A stretch of DNA of 64,000 bases from positions 682,001 to 746,000 of the forward strand of contig CAWDUC010000020.1 in assembly GCA_963805405.1 (NCBI GenBank), read 5' to 3'. A program made the position numbers and the translations under genes. Of the stretch, positions 18,900 through 27,853 are shown piece after piece (position 1 is the first letter of the stretch; each line of letters begins with the position of its first letter). Origin of the DNA: JAEUMG01 sp963805405. GTDB taxonomy: Bacteria; Pseudomonadota; Alphaproteobacteria; Rhizobiales; Aestuariivirgaceae. Below the pieces are notes generated by a model. It worked only from the letters and a program-made list of their open reading frames with translations, did not search any database and was not told the DNA's origin.

Positions 18900-18995
18900 A
18901 CGAAACACTCGCTACCTCTGGCATTTTCGGGCGGCCTACGGCATGAAAGCGCCCAAGCTTCCCGCCAGACCAGACTATCAGAATACAGCAGAAAG

Positions 18996-19976
18996 ATGAT
19001 CCGAACAGTGGCCGACAGACCGCGCATATGCGTAGCCAGAAAACTCCCGAAAGCCGTCGAGGAACGCCTTGCCAAGACCTATGACGCGCGTTTCAACGCC
19101 GAAGACAAGCAATTGACCGCCGATGAACTGCTGGCGCGGGCGGAGGGCTGCGACGGACTGCTCATCACGCCGGCCGACAAGATGACGCCGGATTTCCTGA
19201 AGCGACTGCCCACCAGCATCAAGGCCATCGCCACATTCTCGGTCGGCTTCGACCATGTCGATATCGCAGCGGCCAAGGCACGGGGCCTTACGGTCACGAA
19301 CACACCCGATGTCCTGACCGATGCGACCGCGGATATCGCCCTCCTGCTTATGCTGGGCGCGGCGCGCGGCGCCTTTTGGGGCGAGCGCATGGTGCGACAA
19401 GCCAATTGGGGAACCTGGTCGCCTACCCACCCGCTGGGCCACGATGTTAGCGGCAAACGACTTGGCATCCTCGGCATGGGCCGGATCGGGCGCGCGGTGG
19501 CACGGCGTGCCAAGGGTTTCGATATGGTGCTTCACTATCACAACCGGTCGGAAGTCGCGGAGGCGGCTCACCTCGGTGCGAGCTACCACCAGCGGTTCGA
19601 GGACTTGCTACCGCAGTGCGATTTCCTGTCCATCAACTGCGCCTCGACCCCGCAAACGCGCGGGATCATCAACGACAAGACGCTGGCCCTCCTCCCCGAG
19701 GGTGCCATCGTCGTCAATACGGCGCGCGGCGAAATCGTCGATGACGATGCCTTGATCGCCGCACTGAAGAGCGGGCAGGTTGCCGCCGCCGGGCTCGATG
19801 TATTCCGGGGCGAGCCCAACATCGATGCGCGCTACCGCACGCTCGACAACGTGTTTCTGTTGCCGCATCTCGGCAGTGCGACGCACAATACGCGAACCGC
19901 CATGGGCATGCGTGCGGTCGACAACCTCGATGCGTTTTTCCGCGGCGAACGGCCGCGCGATTTGTTGACCGGCTGA
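18996..19976 (+). CDS. D-2-hydroxyacid dehydrogenase (glyoxylate/glycerate reductase type)
   Basis: NAD(P)-dependent dehydrogenase of 326 residues, cytoplasmic. Rossmann motif LGILGMGRIGRAVA, catalytic Arg in NTARGEIVDD, Glu in FRGEPNID and His in LLPHLGSATHNT are all present, the full D-isomer-specific set. Closest resemblance is to glyoxylate/hydroxypyruvate reductases (GyaR/GhrB). The frame is open far upstream, but ATG 18996 (a GAAAG-like site before it) gives the family length. Followed after 39 bases by the RidA gene. Confidence 0.9.
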   Translation: MIRTVADRPRICVARKLPKAVEERLAKTYDARFNAEDKQLTADELLARAEGCDGLLITPADKMTPDFLKRLPTSIKAIATFSVGFDHVDIAAAKARGLTVTNTPDVLTDATADIALLLMLGAARGAFWGERMVRQANWGTWSPTHPLGHDVSGKRLGILGMGRIGRAVARRAKGFDMVLHYHNRSEVAEAAHLGASYHQRFEDLLPQCDFLSINCASTPQTRGIINDKTLALLPEGAIVVNTARGEIVDDDALIAALKSGQVAAAGLDVFRGEPNIDARYRTLDNVFLLPHLGSATHNTRTAMGMRAVDNLDAFFRGERPRDLLTG

Positions 19977-20015
19977 GAGCCGGCAAAGATACTGGGCTTT
20001 AAACAGGAGACAAAG

Positions 20016-20480
20016 ATGGGACAGATCGACAAGCGGCTCGCCGAACTCGGCATCACCCTTCCGGTGCCGGCCAAACCGGTCGCCAACTACGTGGGCTGGG
20101 TTCGCACCGGCAACCTCGTCTACACGGCCGGCCAGGTTCCGCTCAAGGATGGCAAGATCGAGTATCAAGGCAAGCTCGGCAAGGAATACACCGTCGAGCA
20201 AGGGGCGCAGGCGGCGCGGATTTGCGCCATCAATGTGGTGGCGCAGCTCAAGGATGCCGTCGGCGGCGATCTCGACCGGATCAAGCGGATCGTCAAAGTG
20301 GTCGGGTTCGTCAATGGCGTGCCCGATTTCGTCGATCACCCCAAAGTCATCAACGGCGCTTCCGACCTCATCGTCGAGATATTTGGCGACAAGGGAAAGC
20401 ATGCGCGCTCAGCCGTTGGTTCCGGCTCGCTGCCGGTCAATGTGGCGGTCGAGGTCGAGGCAGTCGCCGAGGTCGAATAA
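20016..20480 (+). CDS. RidA/YjgF family protein
   Basis: 154 residues, the longer RidA variety. RidA proteins deaminate reactive enamines/imines released by PLP enzymes. Seen are VYTAGQVPLKDGKI, the central GDLDRIKRIVKVVGFVN helix-strand and the end RSAVGSGSLPVNVAVEVEA, which holds the conserved Arg of the active-site pocket. A strong ribosome site (AGGAGA) lies eight bases before the ATG. Probably in one unit with the dehydrogenase upstream and the phosphodiesterase downstream. Confidence 0.9.
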   Translation: MGQIDKRLAELGITLPVPAKPVANYVGWVRTGNLVYTAGQVPLKDGKIEYQGKLGKEYTVEQGAQAARICAINVVAQLKDAVGGDLDRIKRIVKVVGFVNGVPDFVDHPKVINGASDLIVEIFGDKGKHARSAVGSGSLPVNVAVEVEAVAEVE

Positions 20481-20485
20481 GCTTG

Positions 20486-21244
20486 GTGCGATTTACGCGA
20501 GAGCTGCGACGGCTGGATTGGCTGGTAACCCGGCCAATCGCCCATCGCGGACTGCACGACAAGGCCAAAGGCGTCCTCGAGAACACCGAGGCCGCTTTCG
20601 CCGCGGCGGTCGCGCATGACTATGCCATCGAGTGCGACCTGCAACTGTCGCGCGACGGCGAGGCGATGGTTTTTCACGACGACACGCTGGACCGCCTGAC
20701 CGACGCGAGCGGGCCGGTAAATACAAAGTCGATACGCGAGTTGCAAAAGGTGGCTTTCAAAAACTCCACAGCGAGGATGCAAACGCTTGCCGAAATGCTG
20801 GACCAGATCGCGAGCCGCACGACGCTCGTCATCGAAATCAAGAGCCATTGTGACGGCGACAACCGACTGACCAATCGCGCGCTCGACGTTCTCAAATCTT
20901 ATGAAGGGCCATACGCCCTGATGTCGTTCGATCCGGACATCATCGCACATGTCAGGGAGCGCTCCCCGCTGACCGTGCGCGGCATCGTCGCCGACCGGAC
21001 GACGGACGCCTATTATGCGTATTTGCCAGTGGAGCGACGCTTGGAAATGCGGACACTTTCGCATGCCGATCGAACGCGGCCGCATTTCGTTTCGTTTTGC
21101 GCGGCCGAACTCCCTTTCCCGCCCATCGGACATTTGCGCGCGTCCGGCCTACCGGTCATCTCCTGGACGATCCGCACTCCGGAACAGGCGCGGCATGCGC
21201 GGCGCTATAGCGACCAGATCACATTCGAAGGCTACGCTGCCTGA
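20486..21244 (+). CDS. glycerophosphodiester phosphodiesterase family protein
   Basis: TIM-barrel GDPD, 252 residues, no signal peptide, so probably cytoplasmic. Motifs: IAHRGLHD, ENTEAAF, the metal-binding IECDLQLSRDG (Glu-x-Asp) and VFHDDTLDRLT, then a lysine in VIEIKSH. It frees glycerol-3-phosphate from deacylated phospholipids. The start is GTG 20486 (or TTG 20483), only five bases past the RidA stop; the GAGG within the RidA end serves as ribosome site. Its stop abuts the next ATG. Confidence 0.88.
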   Translation: MRFTRELRRLDWLVTRPIAHRGLHDKAKGVLENTEAAFAAAVAHDYAIECDLQLSRDGEAMVFHDDTLDRLTDASGPVNTKSIRELQKVAFKNSTARMQTLAEMLDQIASRTTLVIEIKSHCDGDNRLTNRALDVLKSYEGPYALMSFDPDIIAHVRERSPLTVRGIVADRTTDAYYAYLPVERRLEMRTLSHADRTRPHFVSFCAAELPFPPIGHLRASGLPVISWTIRTPEQARHARRYSDQITFEGYAA

Positions 21245-22402
21245 ATGAGCGCGCGCGTGGCGAATGCCCGGATCATTCGCAGCATGAAGGAGATTGCGCA
21301 GGCTGATTGGGACAGCCTCGCCAATCCGCCCGGCGCCGCCTTCAATCCATTCGTTTCTCACGATTTCCTGCGCTGCCTCGAGGAGTCGCGATCGGCGGTC
21401 GCGAAGACAGGCTGGCAGGGGGCGCATCTGGTCTTAAGCGATGCCGAGGGCAAAACGCTCGGGCTTGTTCCCTGTTATCTCAAGAACCACAGCTATGGCG
21501 AATACGTGTTCGACCATGGCTGGGCCGAAGCCTTTGAGCGTGCCGGCGGAGACTATTATCCGAAATTGCAGGTGTGTGTTCCGTTCACGCCGGCAACAGG
21601 AGCGAGGCTTCTGGCGCCGACGGCGGAACTGCGCGCCGCGCTCGCCGATGCGCTGGTGGCGGTGTGTACGCAGACAACGGCATCGTCGGTGCACATGACA
21701 TTCCTGCCCCGCGAGGACTGGGACGCACTCGGCAGAAAGCGCTGGCTCAAACGCCAGGACATCCAGTTCCATTGGCTTAATCAGGGCTATGGGAGCTTCG
21801 ACGACTTCCTTTCAGCCCTGTCTTCACGCAAGCGCAAGAATATCCGCAAGGAGCGCGAGACGGTACGCGAGGCCGGGATCGAGATCGACTGGGTGACCGG
21901 CAGCGACATTACCGAGGGCCATTGGGATTCGTTTTTCGAGTTCTATATGGACACAGGCTCGCGCAAATGGGGAACGCCCTACCTGACGCGACGCTTCTTC
22001 AGCCTCATCGGCGCGGCGATGGCGAAGCACATCCTGCTCATCATGTGCCGCCGCAATGGCCGCATCATAGCCGGCGCACTCAATTTCATCGGCTCGGATG
22101 CACTTTACGGGCGCAATTGGGGAGCGACCGAGCATCACGACTGCCTGCATTTCGAGGCTTGCTACTACCAGGCCATCGACTTCGCGATCACGCATAAGCT
22201 CGCTCGCGTCGAGGCCGGTGCGCAGGGACCGCATAAGCTCGCCCGCGGCTATGTGCCGGCCGCGACCTACAGCCTGCATTACCTGGCAGATCCGCGATTG
22301 TCGCGCGCGGTCGGGGATTATCTCGCTCGCGAGCGCGAGGCGATCGGCGAGGAACAGGAAATTCTCGCCGCGCACGCGCCGTTTAAGGAAGCCGACTTCT
22401 AG
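21245..22402 (+). CDS. FemAB-like GNAT-fold protein (COG3146 type)
   Basis: 385 residues, a double GNAT fold of the peptidogalycan biosynthesis/recognition class (COG3146). Recognisable are the NPFVSHDFLRCLEES opening, a basic SSRKRKNIRKERE stretch, NWGATEHHDCLHFEACYYQ and the closing EAGAQGPHKLARGYVPAAT. The activity is not experimentally defined for most members; FemAB relatives transfer amino acids to lipid II or tRNA-linked groups. ATG begins right after the preceding stop (TGAATG). No signal peptide. Confidence 0.82.
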   Translation: MSARVANARIIRSMKEIAQADWDSLANPPGAAFNPFVSHDFLRCLEESRSAVAKTGWQGAHLVLSDAEGKTLGLVPCYLKNHSYGEYVFDHGWAEAFERAGGDYYPKLQVCVPFTPATGARLLAPTAELRAALADALVAVCTQTTASSVHMTFLPREDWDALGRKRWLKRQDIQFHWLNQGYGSFDDFLSALSSRKRKNIRKERETVREAGIEIDWVTGSDITEGHWDSFFEFYMDTGSRKWGTPYLTRRFFSLIGAAMAKHILLIMCRRNGRIIAGALNFIGSDALYGRNWGATEHHDCLHFEACYYQAIDFAITHKLARVEAGAQGPHKLARGYVPAATYSLHYLADPRLSRAVGDYLAREREAIGEEQEILAAHAPFKEADF

Positions 22403-22494
22403 GGCAATGGGCCTTGAAGGATGACGGCAATACATAATTGTCGATTGTACCCTTGATCCCGGCGCTAAACGGTGAGATTTGATCCGTACACGGA

Positions 22495-22579
22495 CCGTCA
22501 TGCCAGCGAAAGCTGGCATTCCCTGAGAGGTACCGTCGCTGAAATAGCTAAGGGACCCGAGCTTGCGCTAGGGTGACGG
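22495..22579. repeat. 85-bp palindromic repeat element (REP/BIME-like)
   Basis: Bounded by inverted ends CCGTCA and TGACGG. Inside are a perfect 8-base hairpin ATGCCAGC-GAAA-GCTGGCAT at 22500-22519 and a second, imperfect stem CCCGAGC-TTGC-GCTAGGG near 22564-22572. It matches in style the dispersed palindromes common between alphaproteobacterial genes. It lies beyond the 3' end of the next gene on the minus strand. No second copy is visible in this window. Confidence 0.6.
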
Positions 22580-22616
22580 GAAGGGCATGGCGATGTGACT
22601 TGTCTGGCCTTGGCCC

Positions 22617-23350
22617 TTACGACGTGTCGTCGAGTTGAGGCATCGCACTGCGGGCGAGCCAGTGGCATTCTTTGAGGATCTCGTCGACTTCGTGGATGGC
22701 CCGGCGGCGGAACCCGGGAGGGCGACCGGGGCGCATGGGACTCCAACGCTCGGGACGGCGCTCTTCCTTGGACGCGCCTGCCAGCGTGCGAGCCGCATGG
22801 CGTGGTGTTGGATGTCTTGGGCCGCATCCATGACGGCCACGAGACGGCGGACCAAATTCGCCGCGCTGACCATGCCGTCATCGACGATGACTTTCTGTCG
22901 GACAGGGGCCGGCGTTGGAGCTGACGCCTGAGACCGCAGGAACTCAGGGATGCGCGGATCGGGCCCGAAGACGTGGATGCGGGGTTCGGCCCTGCGAGCC
23001 TTCTTCTTAAAACGGCGGCCATAGCGCTTCAGTGCGTCGAATAAATTGAACAGCGGGCGGCGTTTGCGTTTGGCCTTGGCTTCCAGGCCGTTTTCGCCAG
23101 AGGCTTTAGGCTTTTTCGGCGCTGCTGGAGGCCTCGGCTTATACTCAACGATGATGTCGCGGGCCGCGGCGATGATGAGCCGCCTGACCGCCGATTCCGC
23201 TGTTCGCAGGATGCGCAGCACAAAGCGGTGGACCGGCTTCGGTACGCGTTCAACCGTACCGCCCTCGGTGAGCCCGATCTCGGCGAACATTTCCGCGATA
23301 ACGCCCAAGAGCGGCACTCGCCAGCGTTCAATGACTGCGTTCGAATCCAT
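22617..23350 (-). CDS. conserved hypothetical protein, basic, proline/lysine-rich (one frameshift)
   Basis: About 244 residues of unknown function; I recall similar proteins in Hyphomicrobiales but no assigned role. An N-terminal helical part (VIERWRVPLLGVIAEMFAEI) is followed by a basic, Pro/Lys-rich middle (about 70-110) and a C-terminal stretch. Near 22770 one base seems missing; shifted, the C-terminus reads EERRPERWSP, then PGFRRRAIHEVDEIL, then KECHWLARSAMPQL, and stops at 22617. The ATG lies only six bases from a predicted -10 box, suggesting a leaderless mRNA (see the promoter entry). No membrane helix or known catalytic motif. Confidence 0.7.
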
Positions 23351-23356
23351 ATCAAA

Positions 23357-23385
23357 GAATTAGAACATAACTGGAACTCTGTCAA
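23357..23385 (-). promoter_or_regulatory. sigma-70-type promoter with SOS-box-like GTTC-N7-GTTC in its spacer
   Basis: On the minus strand: -35 TTGACA (23385-23380), 17-base spacer, -10 TAATTC (23362-23357). Within the spacer is GTTC-CAGTTAT-GTTC (23377-23363), the spacing known for LexA sites in many alphaproteobacteria. Transcription would start at or near the ATG at 23350. Confidence 0.6.
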
Positions 23386-23416
23386 TCCATGAACCGCCAC
23401 CGCCAAAGCGACCGGA

Positions 23417-23817
23417 TCAAGCCGCCGGGAGCGCCTCGATCATCACGATTGCCTGGGCATAGGGAAAGTCGTCGGTGAGCGTCACGTGGATGCGAGCGAC
23501 ATGGCCAGCCGGCGTGATGCGATCGAGCTGCGCCTTTGCGCCGCCCGTCAGTTCCATCGTCGGGCGGCCGGATGGCTCGTTGACGACGCCCATGTCCTTC
23601 CAGAACACGCCCCGCCGGAAGCCCGTTCCCAAGGCCTTCGAGCAGGCTTCCTTTGCCGCGAAACGCTTGGCGTAGGTGGCGGCGCGCTGGGCGCGTCGAT
23701 CGGATTTCCGCGTTCGATCTCGGTGAAGACGCGGGCGATGAAGCGCTCACCGTATTTCTCCAACGTCTTTTCATGCCGCCTGATGTCGACAATGTCATTG
23801 CCGATCCCGACGATCAT
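23417..23817 (-). CDS. acpS: holo-[acyl-carrier-protein] synthase (one frameshift)
   Basis: Transfers 4'-phosphopantetheine from CoA to ACP; essential for fatty acid synthesis. The N-terminus is canonical, MIVGIGNDIVDIRR with the metal-binding Asp. Near 23709 one base is missing; adding it gives RRKSDRRAQRAATYAKRFAA, then KEACSKALGTG (metal Glu and pantetheine-site Lys) and the usual C-terminus, for 133 residues. Its ATG overlaps the pyrE stop. Other genes often found after acpS in this group (lepB, rnc, era) are not here. Confidence 0.93.
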
Positions 23818-24404
23818 TTGAGTCTCGCGAGCCCGGGCTTGATGGCAGGAATTGCAGCGAGATCCGGCGGCAGCGCGTCCGCGGCATAGGTCGGCGATAT
23901 CGAGCTGGGCAAGACTGCGCGAGCGGCACGCCGAGGTCGGCCTTGCCGCCGGAGCGGTCGATCAGGCAGGCGGCGCCAACCGTCACGCCGCCCTCCTCCT
24001 CGATGCCCGCGATACATTCGCGCGACGACAGGCCGGTGGTCACGATGTCCTCGACCATCACGCAGCGCATGCCCTTCTCGATCGTGAAGCCGCGACGCAG
24101 CGCGAGCTTGCCGTCGACGCGCTCGAAGAAGATCGCCGGCACGCCGAGCTGGCGTCCCATCTCGTAGCCGACGATGACACCACCCATGGCCGGCGAGGCG
24201 ACGAGATCGATGGGAGCCTGAGTAGCATCTCGTGCAGCTTGGCGGCGAGCGCCGTGCAGAGCCGATCGGCGCGCCGCGGGTCCATCAGCACGCGGGCGCA
24301 TTGAAGGTATCGGCCGCTGTGCAGGCCGGATGAGAGGATGAAATGGCCCTCGAGCAAGGGCACCCGCAGCACGGAATTCATTCAGAACCTGTTCTTGCGG
24401 TCAT
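23814..24404 (-). CDS. pyrE: orotate phosphoribosyltransferase (several frameshifts)
   Basis: Pyrimidine biosynthesis: orotate plus PRPP to OMP. Segments in three frames reassemble into one protein: LLEGHFILSSGLHSGRYLQC, LVASPAMGGVIVGYEMGRQL, the PRPP loop MVEDIVTTGLSS and the end DALPPDLAAIPAIKPG. I count four or five single-base shifts (near 24390, 24360, 24210 and two at 23900-23925). The true start is probably ATG 24404, preceded by GGGGACGAG, giving about 196 residues. It lies between RSH and acpS; the acpS overlap is ATGA. Essentiality in minimal media argues for sequencing error. Confidence 0.88.
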
Positions 24405-24413
24405 CTCGTCCCC

Positions 24414-26589
24414 TATCCCGTCACTGCGGCTCACGTCGAACTGACCAATGGCTTGGACCCGCAGGCTCGGCCATGATTTCATTGAGATGCTTCAGATCGT
24501 GGACTTCCAGCAAAATGTCCAGATCGTAGAAATCGCGCGCCGCGCTTCGCGCGTCACCATCTGCAACTCATCGATATTGCCGGCGGAGTCGCCGATGGTC
24601 TGCGTCGACCTGCGCGAGCGCACCGACCTCGTTATGGATCGTCACCTTGATGCGGGCCGGAAAGCGCTGCTCGTCGGCCGTCGCGTCCCACGCCAGATCG
24701 ACCCAGCGTTCGGGCTCGGTAATCGAACTGCTCCAGCGCCTTGGCGAAGATCGGATAGACGGTGATGCCCTCGCCCGGCGTGAGGATGCCGACGATGCGC
24801 TCGCCCGGCACGGCGCCGGTTTCAAGCGAGATGTTGAGCGCGGTTCCACGCGCGACGCCGCGAACCGGCACGCGCTTCTTCGTTCTCGCCCTTGGGCTTG
24901 GCGGCGGTGCCGCGCCGTTCTTCGGCATCCTTGACCTCGATACCCATGGCCTTGAGCATGTCGCTCGAGGCCAGCTCGCCGCGGCCGATGGCGGCCAGCG
25001 CATCCTCGACATTGCGATGGCCGAGCTTTGGCGTTGCTGCCTGGAGGGCGCTCTCGGAGAGCGCCTTGCCGTTCTTGGCGAGAAGCCTGCTCGATGATCT
25101 CGCGGCCGAGCCCGGCATACTGCCGGCGCACCGCGGCGCGCGTGGCGCGCCTGATCGCCGCGCGCGCCTTGCCGGTAACGGCGAGGCCTTCCCAGGCGGC
25201 CGGAGGCACCTGGGCCTCCGAGCGGATGATGTCGACCTCATCGCCGTTCTCAAGTTCGGTCGCAAGCGGCTTGTGGCTGCCGTTGATGCGGCAGCCGACG
25301 CAGCTATCGCCAATGCTCGGTGTGCACCGCATAGGCAAAGTCGATCGGTGTTGCCCCCTTCGGCAAGGCGATGAGCTGGCCCTTCGGCGTGAAGCAGAAA
25401 ACCTGGTCGTGGAACAGCTCAAGCTTGGTGTGTTCGAGGAACTCCTTCGGGCTTTCGCCCTCCGATAGCATCTCGACAAGATGGCGAAGCCAGCGATAGG
25501 CGTTGGATTCCGCCGCCGGCACGCGCACGCCATTCTGAGCCTTGCGCGGATCGGCGACATCCTTGTAGAGCGCGTGCGCCGCAACGCCGCGCTCGGCGAT
25601 CTCGTGCATATCGCGGGTGCGGATCTGCATCTCGACGCGCATGTGATGCGGGCCGATGACGGTGGTGTGGAGCGAGCGGTAATCGTTCTGCTTGGGCGTC
25701 GAGATATAGTCCTTGAAGCGGCCCGGAACCGCACGCCAGGTGCGATGGACGACGCCGAGCGCCAGATAGCACTGCTCCGTTGGCCGGGACGATGACCCGG
25801 AAGCCGAATATGTCGGAGAGCTGGCCGAGCGACAGGTGCTTCCGCTCCATCTTGCGCCAAATCGAGTAGGGGCGCTTCTCGCGGCCGGAAACTTCGGCCT
25901 CAATGCCGTATCTCGGCGAACTTTGCCTGCAGGGCCTTTTCGATCTCGATCAGGGCGCCGCCGCTCTCCACATGCAGGCGGTCGAGCCGCTTCTTGACGG
26001 TCGCATAGGCGTCGGGATTGAGGACCTTGAAGGCGATATCCTCAAGCTCGTCGCGGACATTCTGCATGCCCATGCGGCCGGCGAGCGGCGCATAGATGTC
26101 CATCGTCTCCTGAGCGATGCGCTGGCGCTTGTCCGGCGGGACGTGCTCCAGGGTGCGCATGTTGTGCAGGCGGTCGGCAAGCTTGACCAGCAGGACGCGA
26201 ACATCCTTGGAAATCGCGACCAGCAGCTTGCGCAGGTTTTCGGCCTGGGTGGCCTCCTTGGTCACCAGGTCGAGCCGCTTGATCTTGGTCAGGCCATCGA
26301 CCAGCTCGGCGATCTCGTTGCCGAATTTTTCCTCGATTTCCTGATGGGTGGCCGCCGTGTCCTCGACGACATCGTGAAGCAGGGCCGCGGCGATGGTGGC
26401 ATCGTCGAGCTTGAGCTCGGTGAGGATCGCGGCGACTTCGAGGGGATGGTTGAAATAGGCCTCGCCCGAGGCGCGCTTTTGATGGCCATGCGCCTGCATG
26501 GCATAGACATAGGCGCGGTTGAGCAGATCCTCGTTGGCGTCGGGATCATAGCTCGTCACCCGCTCGACAAGTTCGTACTGCCGCATCAT
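24414..26589 (-). CDS. bifunctional (p)ppGpp synthetase/hydrolase RelA/SpoT homologue (many frameshifts)
   Basis: Makes and degrades the alarmone (p)ppGpp. The N-terminal 229 residues are unbroken and hold the hydrolase HD domain with HDVVED near residue 73. Then, in alternating frames: synthetase pieces (LSLGQLSDIFGFRVIV, STPKQNDYRSLHTTVIG, RVEMQIRT), the TGS domain (FCFTPKGQLIALPKGATPID), the helical/zinc-finger region and a C-terminal ACT domain (RIKVTIHNEVGALAQV). At least seven single-base shifts are needed. About 725 residues in all, the usual length; the exact stop (24414-24431) is uncertain. It follows rpoZ, separated by a terminator. Confidence 0.9.
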
Positions 26590-26617
26590 CGCGCCTAACC
26601 TCCGGCGCGAGTGTAGA

Positions 26618-26650
26618 ACAAAAAAGGCCGGACGCGCTGGGTCCGGCCTT
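26618..26650 (-). terminator. rho-independent terminator after rpoZ
   Basis: On the minus strand, AAGGCCGGA and TCCGGCCTT form a perfect 9-base stem around a nine-base loop and run into TTTTTT. It sits 25 bases past the rpoZ stop and 29 bases before the RSH start, so RSH needs its own promoter or read-through. Confidence 0.85.
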
Positions 26651-26674
26651 GAAAAATCGCTTTAGGGAAAACGA

Positions 26675-27092
26675 TCAATAACCATTCCGCTGGCTTCCCG
26701 GGCTTTCGGCAGGCGGCAGGCCTTCCAGACCGCGCAGGAGTTCCTCCTCGGTCATCTTCTCGAAGTCGGCAACATCGGTCCCGACGTCCTGGGCCTCGAC
26801 GACAATGGATACGCCGCCCGACTGCTGGATGAGCGGGACTTCCGGTAGTTCGGGCTCATCCACTTCGACATGCTTCTGCATGGCGTGGATGTATTCTTCC
26901 TTGCAGATCGTCCTTGTCGATCGCCTCGTCGGCGATCTCGCGAAGAGCGACGACCGGGTTCTTGTCGTTGTCGCGGCCGACGGTGAGGGGGGCGCCCTGC
27001 GAAATCATGCGGGCGCGATGGGCCGACAGGAGCACGAGCTCGAATCGGTTGGGCAGTTTGTCGATGCAATCTTCAACGGTGACGCGCGCCAT
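26675..27092 (-). CDS. rpoZ: RNA polymerase omega subunit (one frameshift)
   Basis: Omega assists assembly of RNA polymerase and is needed for the ppGpp response. The start MARVTVEDCIDKLPNRFELV is canonical and the NPVVALREIADEAI segment follows. Near 26905 an extra base breaks the frame; removing it gives DDLKEEYIHAMQKHVEVDE and an acidic alphaproteobacterial tail of about 60 residues, 138 in total. A GTG 18 bases upstream is less likely than ATG 27092. It is next to RSH, as in most relatives. Confidence 0.93.
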
Positions 27093-27176
27093 GAGGCTCG
27101 TCTTCTCCACGCTGGGGTTTGGCTGAAACGCGGCCTTCTATTCCCAAACCCGCAAGATTGCAAGAGGTTCGAAATA

Positions 27177-27788
27177 TTATTCCACGACCACCAGCGCGCC
27201 GACCTTGGCGCGGTCGTAAAGGTCGATGACCTCCTCGTTCAGCATCCGGATACAACCTGACGAAACGTTACCGCCGATCGTCCATGGCTGGGCCGTGCCG
27301 TGAATGCGAAATTCGGTGTCGCCAATATAGAGCGCCCTGGCGCCGAGCGGATTGTCGGGCCCTCCCGGCATATAATCCGGGATGTAGTGACCATTGGCCG
27401 CCTCGCGCTCGATCATCACCGCCGGCGGCCGCCAGTCGGGCCAGACCGCCTTGCGACTGATCTTGTTGCGGCCGGACCAAGTAAAGCCGTCACGGCCGAC
27501 GCCAACTACGTATTCGATAGCCTTGCCGTTCGGCAGGATGAAATAGAGCTTCTTGTCATAGGTGCGGACCAGGATGGATCCTGGCGCCAATCCGCTTGTG
27601 AAATCGACCGTTTTGGCCCCGCTATAGGAAATCTTGCGGGTGCGCTTCGTGGTGCCCTTGCTCGGCGAATTGCCGAGCCCGCCATAGATCTCGAAGGTAT
27701 CGGGCGAAAATTGCAGCTTGCCTGCCGCGGCGGGTTCCACCGCAATGGCCAAGCCCAAGCCGACACAAAGGACCCAGAATTTACGCAT
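27177..27788 (-). CDS. L,D-transpeptidase (YkuD), Sec signal
   Basis: Periplasmic transpeptidase of 203 residues with a Sec-type signal peptide (MRKFWVLCVGLGLAIA to AAAG). The YkuD domain carries FRIHGTAQPWTIGG and SSGCIRMLNEEVIDLY with the catalytic Cys. It shares the GGPDNPLGARALY segment with the transpeptidase at 16237, so the two are related in sequence as well as family. ATG 27788 follows a GGGGTGG site; the frame extends seven codons further to a TTG. Role: 3-3 peptidoglycan crosslinks or anchoring of outer-membrane proteins. Confidence 0.92.
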   Translation of the reverse strand: MRKFWVLCVGLGLAIAVEPAAAGKLQFSPDTFEIYGGLGNSPSKGTTKRTRKISYSGAKTVDFTSGLAPGSILVRTYDKKLYFILPNGKAIEYVVGVGRDGFTWSGRNKISRKAVWPDWRPPAVMIEREAANGHYIPDYMPGGPDNPLGARALYIGDTEFRIHGTAQPWTIGGNVSSGCIRMLNEEVIDLYDRAKVGALVVVE

Positions 27789-27853
27789 AAGGCCACCCCT
27801 ACTCACCAACGCCCATCACCGGGGCAGCAGGATGCCGAAGACTGGTTAAAGTC

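Noticed and set aside
23814..26589. Programmed frameshifting or mass pseudogenisation of pyrE and RSH
   Set aside because: There are too many scattered shifts without slippery sites, and neighbouring essential genes show the same pattern; sequence error is simpler.
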